From JAFGVL01 sp031553685 (GTDB taxonomy: Bacteria; Bacteroidota; Bacteroidia; Bacteroidales; Paludibacteraceae), in NCBI GenBank assembly GCA_031553685.1, contig JAVBLE010000060.1, positions 1 through 54,911 of the forward strand: 54,911 bases of DNA. The letters are read 5' to 3'. The notes below the pieces were generated by a model, which was given only the letters and a program-made list of their open reading frames with translations, ran no database searches and was not told the DNA's origin. The position numbers and the translations under genes were made by a program. Positions 24,457 to 32,814 of the stretch are shown here, piece after piece (position 1 is the first letter of the stretch; each line of letters begins with the position of its first letter).

Positions 24457-24975
24457 TTAATAAGCATTCAATAATTCAATCTCGTAAATCAAAGTCGAAT
24501 AAGGGTCGACAAAAGGGCTGCTCGAGCCATCTTTGCCATAACCTAAACTTTGTGGCACCCACACTTTCCATTTCGAACCGATTTTCATCTTGCGAATAGC
24601 TTCCTGCAAACCGGCAGGCAATCCTGAATAATATACTGTTGATGTACCTTCAGGGTTTACAAAGTAAGTTTTTTGGTCGATAAAGTATCCTTTATAGTTG
24701 AGAGAAACATAAGTGATAATATCTGTGCGTGGATATTCGCCATATTCATTCGTATAATAAACGGCGTACATCAAACCATCGGAAAGGACTTGAATGGGTG
24801 CATTTACATATATCAACTGATTATCTTTTGTGTACGAAAGCATTTCAGTGCCTTGATTGGCTACTTTTACCAAATATTTTTCGCCAGCCTCTTTTGTGTC
24901 TTTATATTCTTCGGCACAGCTAAACAGAGCTATCGAAAATGTTATTCCCAGAAATATTTTCAGTAAATTTTTCAT
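24457..24975 (-). CDS. FKBP-type peptidyl-prolyl isomerase lipoprotein
   Basis: A 172-residue lipoprotein (signal peptide ending LFSC-AEE, Cys about residue 20). The C-terminal FKBP-like domain shows PAGLQEAIRKMKIGSKWKVWVPQSLGYGKDG and a final IYEIELL strand. It would assist folding of secreted or outer-membrane proteins by proline isomerisation in the periplasm. The usual first-half strand motif VxVxYxG is degenerate (VSLNYKGYFID), so activity is not assured. Confidence 0.8.
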   Translation of the reverse strand: MKNLLKIFLGITFSIALFSCAEEYKDTKEAGEKYLVKVANQGTEMLSYTKDNQLIYVNAPIQVLSDGLMYAVYYTNEYGEYPRTDIITYVSLNYKGYFIDQKTYFVNPEGTSTVYYSGLPAGLQEAIRKMKIGSKWKVWVPQSLGYGKDGSSSPFVDPYSTLIYEIELLNAY

Positions 24976-25046
24976 GTGGTTAAAGTATAATGTGATGGAG
25001 CAAAGAGTAAGAGGGATTTGATTTTTTACACTTTACTCATTACACC

Positions 25047-26414
25047 TTATTTGTATTTTTTTACATATTGTTTTGCAAATGATTTTTCAAACTTCGGCAT
25101 TTTCCGCTTGGGTCCCCAAAGTGTAAAATTAAGCGGTGCAAAGGTAACATTTTTCAGACAAGAAGCCATATTGTATAGTGAACGATGTTTACTTACATAC
25201 ACAAATCCTTTCATGGCAACTTTTTCTACCTCAGGTCGAAGATTTTTTTCAACCGATTTTCGCCTGTTTTCGAGTAAAAGCTGAGGCAAAGGAATTCGAA
25301 CCGGACAAACCGTTGCACAAGCGCCACACAGCGATGAGGCAAAACTCAAATGTCCGAAATCTTTAAACCCTCGAAAAAATGGTGTAATTACCGAACCGAC
25401 CGGTCCACTGTAAGTGGTGTCGTAAGTATATCCGCCAATGGTTTTGTAAACCGGACACTCGTTGAGGCACGCTCCACAGCGGATACAGGCTAAAGCTTCG
25501 TAGCAATCGCTGTCTGCATATAAATCGGTGCGACCATTATCGAGCAAAATAACATACATCTTTTCGGGTCCATTGGTTTCGTTGCTTCTCTTTGCTCCGG
25601 TAAAAATGGTATTGTAGTTTGAAATCTGCTGCCCTGTGCCGTGTGAGGCGAGCAGGGGCCAAATCAAACCTAAGTTATTCATAGATGGGATAATCTTTTC
25701 AATTCCTGCAATGGCAATATGTATTTTCGGAAATGAAGTGGACATCACGCCATTACCTTCATTTTCAGTTACAGCTATGCCACCAATATCGGCAATAAGG
25801 AAATTTGCACCGGTTACACCAATGTCTGCCGAAGTATATTTGCGGCGCAAAACGCCACGCACATAACCGGTCATTTCTTCAGGAGTGCTGTCAATAGGAG
25901 TTCCAAACTTCTCGTTGAATAATTTGGCAATATCTTCCTTGCTTTTGTGCATGGCGGGTGTTACAATATGGTAAGGCTTTTCGCCGGCAACCTGCACAAT
26001 AAACTCGCCTAAATCTGTTTCGACCGACTCGCAACCCACGCTTTCGGCATAATGATTCAGCTCGATTTCTTCGGTAGTCATCGATTTGCTTTTGACCAAA
26101 AGCTTGGCGTTGTTTTCTTTTATAATTTGTCCAATGTGGCTACGGGCTTCATCGGCATTTTTTGCCCAAAGCACCGTAATGCCGTTTTTCACAGCGTTTT
26201 CTTCAAATTGTATCAAATATTTTTCCCAGTTAGCAAGTACAGTGCGCTTGATAAAAGCGGCACGGTCTTTTGCCAACTCCAAATTGGCATACCGATCGCG
26301 TCCGGCAGCTACAGCAGCGTTGTAACGCGAGATATTGAACTTTATTGTCGCTCGATGTTTGAGGTCGAACGCAATTTTATCGGCTGCTTGGGTGAATTTG
26401 TGTGAGTAAGACAT
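25047..26414 (-). CDS. lutB: LutB-type iron-sulfur protein (lactate utilisation)
   Basis: A 455-residue protein with an N-terminal LUD domain (about 60-290) and two ferredoxin cysteine clusters: CIRCGACLNECP and CGACATVCP. A C-terminal DUF3390-like tail follows (LLENRRKSVEKNLRPEVEKVAMKGF). LutB takes part in oxidising L-lactate to pyruvate with LutA and LutC, but neither is adjacent. ATG 26414 gives MSYSHKF; a TTG four codons upstream is less likely. Confidence 0.9.
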   Translation of the reverse strand: MSYSHKFTQAADKIAFDLKHRATIKFNISRYNAAVAAGRDRYANLELAKDRAAFIKRTVLANWEKYLIQFEENAVKNGITVLWAKNADEARSHIGQIIKENNAKLLVKSKSMTTEEIELNHYAESVGCESVETDLGEFIVQVAGEKPYHIVTPAMHKSKEDIAKLFNEKFGTPIDSTPEEMTGYVRGVLRRKYTSADIGVTGANFLIADIGGIAVTENEGNGVMSTSFPKIHIAIAGIEKIIPSMNNLGLIWPLLASHGTGQQISNYNTIFTGAKRSNETNGPEKMYVILLDNGRTDLYADSDCYEALACIRCGACLNECPVYKTIGGYTYDTTYSGPVGSVITPFFRGFKDFGHLSFASSLCGACATVCPVRIPLPQLLLENRRKSVEKNLRPEVEKVAMKGFVYVSKHRSLYNMASCLKNVTFAPLNFTLWGPKRKMPKFEKSFAKQYVKKYK

Positions 26415-26501
26415 TTTAATTGACAATTTGATAATTTACAATTTACAATTGGAGCTTTCTTCTTGGGGAAAATAGTAAATGGTAAATCGTCTAATAGTAA
26501 A

Positions 26502-27227
26502 TTACAGCAATTTATCATGAATTAATGACAATACAATATAAAACCCGATTATCAAAGGAAAAGCTGATAGTTGGAATAAAATAAGCAACACTGCACTTAC
26601 CATTAAAAAGATGTATTGGGTTTTATGTTTTTTCCACGAAAAGTCTTTGAATTTTAATGAGAACATGGGTACAGGAGCAATTAACAATCCGCAAAATATA
26701 GCCATCAATGCCATTAAAACGATATAGGAAATAACCGGCTCAAATATGGGTGTATTTTCATTCAAAGTGGCTACCAGAAATCCCCAGAAAATAGCATTGG
26801 CAGGAGTGGCAAGCCCTAAAAACGAATTGGCTTGACGCGTGTCGATATTGAATTTTGCCAAACGCAATGCCGAGAAAACCGGAATAAAAAAAGCAACCGA
26901 AGCATATACCCAATTAATATCCGGATACATATCGGCAAACAACATATCTGCAGGTAATATCTTTACAAAATATGAAAATAAAATAATGCCCGGCAAAAAG
27001 CCAAAACTGATTACATCGGCAAGCGAGTCTAATTCTTTGCCCAATTTGGAATATGCATTCAGAGCACGAGCTGCCAAACCGTCGGCAAAATCGAAAACGG
27101 CTGCCAAAAGCATTAAACACGCTGCAGTGGTAAACTCGCCTACAAAAGCAAATACACAAGCCACGCAACCAACAAACAAGTTGAGGCAAGTAAGTGTGTT
27201 TGGGATATGCCGGGTAATCTTTTTCAT
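26502..27227 (-). CDS. pssA: CDP-diacylglycerol-serine O-phosphatidyltransferase
   Basis: A 241-residue membrane enzyme making phosphatidylserine. The CDP-alcohol phosphotransferase signature is exact: DGLAARALNAYSKLGKELDS followed by LAD (D-G-x2-A-R-x8-G-x3-D-x3-D, about residues 49-71). Seven or so hydrophobic segments follow the family layout. Its own promoter at 27487-27517 gives a leader of about 250 bases that includes a GC-rich palindrome. It lies upstream of lutB, with 87 bases of repeat-like AT sequence between. Confidence 0.95.
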   Translation of the reverse strand: MKKITRHIPNTLTCLNLFVGCVACVFAFVGEFTTAACLMLLAAVFDFADGLAARALNAYSKLGKELDSLADVISFGFLPGIILFSYFVKILPADMLFADMYPDINWVYASVAFFIPVFSALRLAKFNIDTRQANSFLGLATPANAIFWGFLVATLNENTPIFEPVISYIVLMALMAIFCGLLIAPVPMFSLKFKDFSWKKHKTQYIFLMVSAVLLILFQLSAFPLIIGFYIVLSLIHDKLL

Positions 27228-27416
27228 CTGTCTATAATTTTATTTTTATTTGTCATGTGGAACCGAAGGTCAACGACCAACGGGAGTTAATATCCATGAT
27301 TATAGTCATTGTGCTTGGTGTGCATTTTGCTCATGGATATTTCATAATGAAAATTTATTTAGATTTATCTTTTTTAACGCGAGCCTTTCGCGAAACATGG
27401 CGCGAACTTCTCGCGT

Positions 27417-27468
27417 AACTAAGCGCGAGGGTCTCACGCTTCCCGGCGCGAATGCTTCGCGCTTAGTT
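27417..27468. repeat. GC-rich palindromic element in the pssA leader
   Basis: AACTAAGCGCGA (27417-27428) pairs perfectly with TCGCGCTTAGTT (27457-27468). The wider region 27378-27470 is full of CGCGA/TCGCG blocks, unlike its AT-rich surroundings, and lies inside the predicted pssA 5' untranslated region. Confidence 0.75.
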
Positions 27469-27486
27469 TATGCCAAATAATCCTTG

Positions 27487-27517
27487 CAAAAGTAATGATT
27501 TCCGACTAACTAACAAA
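27487..27517 (-). promoter_or_regulatory. promoter of pssA
   Basis: Minus strand: TTTG (27517-27514), 19-base spacer, TACTTTTG (27494-27487). Both boxes and spacing fit the Bacteroidota consensus. Transcription would start near 27480. Confidence 0.7.
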
Positions 27518-27541
27518 TTGCCTGCTAATAAAAACCCGCTA

Positions 27542-27568
27542 CTCCTCGTTTCCTGACGAGGAGTTTTT
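27542..27568 (+). terminator. terminator-like hairpin
   Basis: CTCCTCGT pairs with ACGAGGAG around a 6-base loop, followed by TTTTT. No plus-strand gene precedes it, so what it terminates is unclear. Confidence 0.6.
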
Positions 27569-27595
27569 GGTTTTGCGTTTCAAAACGCCGAACCA

Positions 27596-27670
27596 GTAGG
27601 GGCGTTGCATGTGGTCATTGAGCTTGTCGAAATGCAACGCCCCTACAATGACCACATGCAACGCCCCTAC
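27596..27670. repeat. 25-bp inverted repeat (GTAGGGGCG family)
   Basis: GTAGGGGCGTTGCATGTGGT..(27596-27620) has an exact inverted copy at 27646-27670. Between them is a third half-copy (ATGCAACGCCCCTAC, 27632-27646) and the common motif GAGCTTGTCGAA. It looks like a compound palindromic repeat. Confidence 0.85.
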
Positions 27671-27685
27671 GAACGGCATACATTT

Positions 27686-27716
27686 TTTGCATTTTCCAAA
27701 AATATCCCTACTTTTG
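27686..27716 (+). promoter_or_regulatory. strong promoter for the structured leader and the S74 gene
   Basis: TTTG (27686-27689), 19-base spacer, TACTTTTG (27709-27716). Predicted start near 27722, giving a leader of about 260 bases before ATG 27981. Confidence 0.75.
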
Positions 27717-27721
27717 CATTT

Positions 27722-27980
27722 ACATAACCGACAACGGTCGGACCAATTTTATTAAAAACAAAAAGCGTTCGCTTTTATTTTGGGAACTGAAACTTAGACA
27801 CTTTCAAAAACGCCAAAAAATAAATAGTCAACGCTCACATCGTTTAATACGGCGTGGGCTTGTTTATTTGGCGTTAGGTAGTCTAAGACCTCAGTTCCGA
27901 GTAAAATCATAGTCCCACGCTTTTTCAATTCTACAAACCTGCCAACGGGGACTTGAGGCAAACAAAAACTTTTATTTACA
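27722..27980 (+). ncRNA. structured 5' leader with possible pseudoknot (candidate cis-regulatory RNA)
   Basis: Nested pairings seen directly: CCGAC/GTCGG (27728-27742); AAAAGC-gttc-GCTTTT (27761-27776); GGAACTGA (27783-27790) with TCAGTTCC (27891-27898); TTAGAC (27794-27799) with GTCTAA (27881-27886); AACGCCAAA (27809-27817) with TTTGGCGTT (27867-27875). In addition GCGTGGG (27852-27858), inside the closed domain, is complementary to CCCACGC (27914-27920) outside it, a pseudoknot-type contact next to TTTTTC. I cannot assign it to a named RNA family. Confidence 0.65.
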
Positions 27981-28973
27981 ATGAAAAAGATTTTTCTTTC
28001 GCTGTCAATCCTGTTGGCAGCCGCATTTACAACAGGTGTAAATGCACAAATGAGTGTGGGAACAAGCGCTGCGCCTGTAGCAGGTTCTGTGTTGGACTTG
28101 AGTCAGATTTCGGCTAAAAACCTGGGGCTAATGATTCCGCAGGTTAATCTGTCTACAATCTCGGGAACCAACAAAACTAATCTTGAGAAAGAGGGCATGG
28201 TGGTGTACAATTTAGCAGACAAAGCATTTTATGTGTATCAAAATGGGAAATGGGTTACTTTTCCCAATCTTGTGAATGGCTATTTAGGAATAGGAACTAA
28301 TAATCCAACATCCGGATTAACCTTGCGATCGTCTAATCCTGTAGGTAATGATATACTTTTTGAAGGAATTGAGGATGATTCACAAATTGTATTCAAAAGA
28401 AGTAATGGAACTGATGGGGCATTACCGGCTATAGCCGGAAATCGTATTGGAGGGATACAATGGGTGGCAAATGGAGTGGGAGGAGGATGTCCTTATATTA
28501 TTGTATATTACAGAGGAGATGGAACTACCCCTTTATATTCAATGAATATAGGCACTCCACAAACTTTTATCCATTTAAACGAAAATGGCAATGTCGGCAT
28601 AGGCACTACTACTACCCCCACCTACAAACTCCAAGTAGCAGGTACCGCCGGCGGCACCTCCTGGACAAATGTATCCGACGCTCGCTACAAAACCAATATC
28701 CAAACCATCCAAAACCCACTGCAAAAAGTACTGCAACTGCAAGGTAAAACCTACAAATTTGATACTGAAAAGTGGAAAGACAAAGGATTTCCTGCCGGTA
28801 CACAATATGGAGTCATTGCTCAGGAAGTAGAAAAGATAGTTCCCGAAGTGGTAACCACCAATGCCGAAGGCTACAAAGGAGTGAATTACGACGCACTTGT
28901 ACCGCTGTTGATCGAAGCCATCAAAGCGCAGCAAGCGCAAATTGACGAGTTGAAAAAGCAAATCAATAAATAA
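27981..28973 (+). CDS. tail-fibre-like surface protein with S74 intramolecular chaperone domain
   Basis: A 330-residue exported protein (signal peptide cut about VNA-QM, residue 22). The N-terminal part is the common Bacteroidota surface start (SVGTSAAPVAGSVLDLSQ, YNLADKAFYVYQNGKWV), the middle has NVGIGTTTTPTYKLQV repeats, and the last 105 residues are a peptidase S74 domain: VSDARYKTNI (predicted self-cleavage Ser), YGVIAQEVEKIVPEVV, VNYDALVPLLIEAIK and a terminal coiled coil. It follows the structured leader, and the next gene starts 17 bases later. Confidence 0.88.
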   Translation: MKKIFLSLSILLAAAFTTGVNAQMSVGTSAAPVAGSVLDLSQISAKNLGLMIPQVNLSTISGTNKTNLEKEGMVVYNLADKAFYVYQNGKWVTFPNLVNGYLGIGTNNPTSGLTLRSSNPVGNDILFEGIEDDSQIVFKRSNGTDGALPAIAGNRIGGIQWVANGVGGGCPYIIVYYRGDGTTPLYSMNIGTPQTFIHLNENGNVGIGTTTTPTYKLQVAGTAGGTSWTNVSDARYKTNIQTIQNPLQKVLQLQGKTYKFDTEKWKDKGFPAGTQYGVIAQEVEKIVPEVVTTNAEGYKGVNYDALVPLLIEAIKAQQAQIDELKKQINK

Positions 28974-28990
28974 TTCTAAAAACCGGAACT

Positions 28991-29962
28991 ATGAATCTTA
29001 TCCGAAAATTATTTATTGTATTAAGCTTTATAATAGGGCTTAATATCCCTGTCGCAGCACAAGTCCCGAGCAACCTGCACGGCAGGGCAACCATCGGCTC
29101 CCACCCAACCTTAGCCAACGGCAGCCTTACCAACAAAAGCATAGGTGAGCTATACTTAGGTGCAGGCACAGCAGGGCTGCAGAAAAACCAGTTTACCCTC
29201 ACGGGTAATTATGTAGGTGAAAGCGGTTCGAGGCTTTACTCTTCGATTACTGCCAACACCAATGCTTCCGGCACGAAAGGCTATTTGTCTGTATCGGGAA
29301 CAGCAAAGAAAAGCGGCGGTTCGACACTGATTGTACTCGATCTGCTTTCCACTTGGGACGGTAGTCGTATTGACTTAGTTGAAGCACTGAACTCAGGCTC
29401 TGATACCGACGCCTTTACCATGAATGCTACCACCGCAAGTACTTCGGGCAGGACGGCAAAACTGTTTAACGAACAGTCCGGCACCAAACGGATTTGGTAT
29501 ATCGGCGAAGAGCCGATTATTGCTTCTTCCTGCGAAAGCATTTGCGAAGGAGCAGGCAGCTTTACAGTTACTTTGAGCCGATACACAGGCACGATAAGTA
29601 AGTGGCAGTATTCGTTCAGTCCATACAGTACCTGGACGGATATAAACCAGACAACCGAAAACTTGGTGATTGAGAACCTGCCGCAAGCGGCTCGCTTCCG
29701 CGCAGTAGTAAACGGAGGAAACATAACCGATTATGTCGCCGTGAGCACAACGCCGAAACCGGTTGTGTCATTCACCGGTTCCACCACGATTTGTGCGGGC
29801 AGTACGACTACGCTTTCGCCCACAACGGGCGGCACTTGGGTGAGCAACAACCCGAGCGTGGCTACGGTAACGAATGTGGGTGTGGTAACGGGTGTAAGCA
29901 GTGGGTCTGTTACCTTTACTTATACGCGCACGGATGGGTGTTCGGCGAGTGTAACGCCGTAA
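28991..29962 (+). CDS. exported Ig-like (BIG2) domain protein, probably C-terminally truncated
   Basis: A 323-residue protein with a signal peptide (about VAA-QV, residue 24), a beta-rich N-terminal domain (YLGAGTAGLQKNQFTLTGNYVGESGSRL), and one Ig-like domain at the end (TICAGSTTTLSPTTGGTWVSNNPSVATVTNVGVVTGVSSGSVTFTYT). Relatives usually continue with more Ig repeats and a type IX sorting domain. Here the stop comes right after CSASVTP, 3 bases before a palindromic repeat, so the end may have been lost when the repeat was inserted. Confidence 0.75.
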   Translation: MNLIRKLFIVLSFIIGLNIPVAAQVPSNLHGRATIGSHPTLANGSLTNKSIGELYLGAGTAGLQKNQFTLTGNYVGESGSRLYSSITANTNASGTKGYLSVSGTAKKSGGSTLIVLDLLSTWDGSRIDLVEALNSGSDTDAFTMNATTASTSGRTAKLFNEQSGTKRIWYIGEEPIIASSCESICEGAGSFTVTLSRYTGTISKWQYSFSPYSTWTDINQTTENLVIENLPQAARFRAVVNGGNITDYVAVSTTPKPVVSFTGSTTICAGSTTTLSPTTGGTWVSNNPSVATVTNVGVVTGVSSGSVTFTYTRTDGCSASVTP

Positions 29963-29965
29963 ATG

Positions 29966-29993
29966 GTAGAGACAAGGCATGCCTTGTCTCTAC
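29966..29993. repeat. 28-bp perfect palindrome (GTAGAGAC family)
   Basis: GTAGAGACAAGGCA followed by its exact reverse complement TGCCTTGTCTCTAC, three bases after the stop of the Ig-like gene. The outer GTAGAGAC/GTCTCTA is shared with the palindrome inside hisS (37905-37930). Confidence 0.9.
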
Positions 29994-30073
29994 AGGTAAT
30001 TCAAGCCCCCGATTTGTCTGGATTTTCGTTGTTGTTTGTGCCGGATGGATTTGGGGGCTTTGTTTTAAAAGTG

Positions 30074-30113
30074 GTCAGGGGTTCATTTTGAAATGAAACC
30101 CTGACTTTTTTTT
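30074..30113 (+). terminator. terminator after the Ig-like gene (GTCAGGG hairpin family)
   Basis: GTCAGGGgTTCATTT pairs with AAATGAAaCCCTGAC, followed by eight T. Related in sequence to the hairpin repeats at 6063-6093 and 15016-15045. Confidence 0.85.
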
Positions 30114-30153
30114 AAAACAGATTGGTTTGGCAAGAGTTATTTTGATTAGAAAA

Positions 30154-31809
30154 TTACTTTTTATCCCCTTCCCGAATTTCCACCCGACGGATTTTTCCGC
30201 TGATAGTTTTTGGTAGTTCGTCTACAAATTCGATAATACGGGGATATTTGTATGGAGCAGTTACATTTTTTACATGCTCCTGAATTTCTTTTACCAACTC
30301 TTCGCCGGCTTTTTCTTTGTAATCTTTTGCCAAAATAATGGTCGCTTTTACTATTTGTCCGCGCACCTCGTCGGGCACGCCGGTAATAGCACATTCCACT
30401 ACGGCTGGGTGTGTCATCAGTGCGCTTTCTACCTCGAAAGGGCCAATGCGGTAACCCGAACTTTTTATTACATCATCGTTGCGCCCAACAAACCAATAGT
30501 AACCATCTTCGTCGCGCCAAGCCACATCACCGGTATAGTAAATGTTATCGTGGTAAGCATTGTAGCTCAGCTCTTCATCACGGTAATATCCCAAAAACAG
30601 TCCAAGTGGACGGCCATTGGGTGTACGCATAATAATTTCGCCTTGCTCGCCATCCTCAGCCGACCGACCGTCGGGTGTCAATAAATCAATATCATACAAC
30701 GGATTGGGTAATCCCATCGAGCCGGGTTTTGGTTCGTTCCATTGGGTGGTCAGGATGATGGGCATATTTTCGGTTTGCCCGAATGCTTCGCGTAACTTGA
30801 TTCCCGTTAGTTGATAAAATTGCTCATAAACAACAGGATTTAAAGCTTCGCCTGCAATGGTACAATATTCAAGAGCTGAAAGATCATATTTAGTTAAATC
30901 TTCACGAATCATAAAACGGAAAATCGTTGGCGGAGCACAAAACGAAGTTACTTTATACTGCGAAATCATCCGGAGCATGTCGGCAGGTGTAAATTTCTCG
31001 TGGTCGTACACAAAAACAGCAGCTCCGGCAATCCATTGTCCATACAATTTTCCCCAGACAGCTTTTGCCCAACCGGTATCGGCAACGGTGAGGTGCAAAC
31101 TTTTTTCGTGCAGCGTATGCCAATATTTAGCGGTAACAATATGTCCGAGCGGATAGGTAAAGTCATGGATAACCATTTTCGGATTGCCCGTTGTGCCCGA
31201 AGTGAAGTACAATAAGAATATGTCATCGTTATCGTTTACATGTGCAGGACGAACAAATGGTTTTGCTGCGGCCAATCCGGCATTGAAATCATCCCAGCCT
31301 TCGGGGATAATTTCGCCAATCGAAACTAGCTTTTCTACTGTCGGGCAGTTTGGTTTAGCAGCATTTACATGGTCAATAACCACTTGCTCGCCAACAGTAA
31401 CGATAGCTTTGATGGTGGCTGCTTCGCAACGATAAATAATATCTTTTGCTGTTAATAAGTTAGTTGCAGGAATAGCTATTGCACCAATTTTATGCAATCC
31501 GATAATGGCAAACCAAAACTCATAACGGCGTTTAAGTATTAACATAACCTTGTCGCCTTTGCCTATGCCGATAGATTGAAAATAAGACGCAGCCTGATCA
31601 CTGTATTTTTTTATTTCGGCAAATGAAAAATCGCGGTGCGCCCCTTTATCATTTGTCCAGCAAAGCGCCCGTTTGTTTGGTTCTTTCCCAGCCCATGCAT
31701 CTACAATGTCGTAAGCGAAATTGAAATTATCAGGAACTTTTATTTCGAGGTTTTGTTTAAAATCTTCGTACGAGTCGAATTCGACTTTCTTTACATATTT
31801 TTCTAACAT
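30154..31809 (-). CDS. AMP-forming acyl-CoA synthetase
   Basis: A 551-residue adenylate-forming ligase. Motifs: LLYFTSGTTGNPKMV (P-loop), EAFGQTEN (A5), YYTGDVAWRDEDGYYWFVGRNDDVIKSSGYR (A7-A8), and PKTISGKIRRVE with the catalytic Lys near the C-terminus. Overall resemblance is to acetyl- or medium-chain-acyl-CoA synthetases of Bacteroidota; the substrate is not certain. ATG 31809 is chosen because an upstream start at 31872 lies in repeat-like sequence. The XRE-cupin regulator gene lies 82 bases upstream on the same strand. Confidence 0.9.
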   Translation of the reverse strand: MLEKYVKKVEFDSYEDFKQNLEIKVPDNFNFAYDIVDAWAGKEPNKRALCWTNDKGAHRDFSFAEIKKYSDQAASYFQSIGIGKGDKVMLILKRRYEFWFAIIGLHKIGAIAIPATNLLTAKDIIYRCEAATIKAIVTVGEQVVIDHVNAAKPNCPTVEKLVSIGEIIPEGWDDFNAGLAAAKPFVRPAHVNDNDDIFLLYFTSGTTGNPKMVIHDFTYPLGHIVTAKYWHTLHEKSLHLTVADTGWAKAVWGKLYGQWIAGAAVFVYDHEKFTPADMLRMISQYKVTSFCAPPTIFRFMIREDLTKYDLSALEYCTIAGEALNPVVYEQFYQLTGIKLREAFGQTENMPIILTTQWNEPKPGSMGLPNPLYDIDLLTPDGRSAEDGEQGEIIMRTPNGRPLGLFLGYYRDEELSYNAYHDNIYYTGDVAWRDEDGYYWFVGRNDDVIKSSGYRIGPFEVESALMTHPAVVECAITGVPDEVRGQIVKATIILAKDYKEKAGEELVKEIQEHVKNVTAPYKYPRIIEFVDELPKTISGKIRRVEIREGDKK

Positions 31810-31891
31810 AAATTCAGATGGTGAAATGGTAAGATGGTAAGATAGTGAACAGGCTTTTGCTTGCCATTTCACAATCTCACTATCTCGCCAA

Positions 31892-32446
31892 CTATAATAT
31901 AATTGCTAAAAACTCTACCGCTTTTCCGTCCAAAGCTTTCATTCCATGTGGCTTGGAGGCATCAAAATAAATGCTGTCGCCTGTTTCGAGGATTAAATCT
32001 TTACCGGCTATTTGGAATAACATACGCCCTTCGAGCACTAAATTAAATTCTTGTGTCGGGTGCGTGTTTAAGGTCATTGGCGTATCTTCCGGTTTCGGCT
32101 CTACCGTTACTATAAATGGTTCGGCTTTAGCGTTTTTGAAACCCATTGCCAGCGCCTGATACTTATATGCTTTAGTGCGCTCTATCGAAACCCCTTGCCC
32201 TTTGCGGGTAACAAAATAGGCAGACATGTGGGCATCATCGCCCGAAATGAGCGACGCCATTTCTACATTAAAAGTCTTGGCAACCTCATAAAGGAAACTC
32301 ATCGGGATATCTGAATTGCCGCTTTCGTATTTTTCATAGTCGGCAACTGCGATACCCATTTTTTCAGCCATTTGCACCAACGATAAGTCTAGCGCATCAC
32401 GCAGTCCTTTCAGTCGTTGGGCTATTTGTTTGATTTGTTCTTGCAT
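31892..32446 (-). CDS. XRE-family regulator with cupin domain
   Basis: A 184-residue protein. N-terminal helix-turn-helix (LKGLRDALDLSLVQMAEKMGIAVADYEKYESGNSDI, about 9-45), C-terminal cupin barrel (about 105-184, EFNLVLEGRMLFQIAGKDLILETGDSIYFDASKPHGMKAL) with the His/Glu positions of a small-molecule or metal site. It probably controls the adjacent acyl-CoA synthetase in response to a metabolite (inference from the frequent pairing). ATG 32446 rather than 32479 because the helix-turn-helix spacing then fits relatives. Confidence 0.88.
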   Translation of the reverse strand: MQEQIKQIAQRLKGLRDALDLSLVQMAEKMGIAVADYEKYESGNSDIPMSFLYEVAKTFNVEMASLISGDDAHMSAYFVTRKGQGVSIERTKAYKYQALAMGFKNAKAEPFIVTVEPKPEDTPMTLNTHPTQEFNLVLEGRMLFQIAGKDLILETGDSIYFDASKPHGMKALDGKAVEFLAIIL

Positions 32447-32479
32447 AAATTTTCGCAATAAAAATTTTTTGAATGGCAA

Positions 32480-32790
32480 AAATAGAAAAAATAAAAAGAA
32501 ACTTTGATATGAATTTTAAAAAGAAAGAAAAAATATTTATCTACTTTCGATTTTTATCTTTTTGAGATAAAAAGGTTTTAGATTTAAAACACAAAAAGGT
32601 TTTATAGGGCGGAACGGATACCGAAAACTTACGGTAACAGATCAACAGAGTAGCTCGAAAAAACAACCTCAGCAAGTAAACGCCTTTAAAATGGGGAGGA
32701 GACAAGAGTCACGCCATGATGTTTTTATTTAATTGTTGCTTATGGTTGTGCATTTCGGTGTTATAGCATTTTTTTTTATTTTTGTGCCTT
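32480..32790 (+). other. intergenic region with non-coding RNA potential
   Basis: More than 300 bases without a gene. TTTTTATCTTTTTGAGATAAAAAGG (hairpin near 32550-32574, described by its arms TTTTTATCT and AGATAAAAA) is followed by a more GC-balanced block (about 32606-32716: GGGCGGAACGGATACCGAAA.., ..ACGCCTTTAAAATGGGGAGG) that does not encode protein. This contrast suggests a small RNA or a leader; I could not match it to 6S, SRP, tmRNA or RNase P. Confidence 0.35.
32777..32784 (+). promoter_or_regulatory. -7 box of the PorE-like gene
   Basis: TATTTTTG 31 bases before ATG 32815. It overlaps an alternative upstream start codon at 32782, which supports the downstream start. Confidence 0.55.
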
Positions 32791-32814
32791 AGTTTTACAA
32801 TATATTATAAGGTT

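Noticed and set aside
27250..27480. 76-codon ORF upstream of pssA
   Set aside because: It runs through the CGCGA palindrome and the predicted pssA leader; composition follows the repeat rather than a protein.
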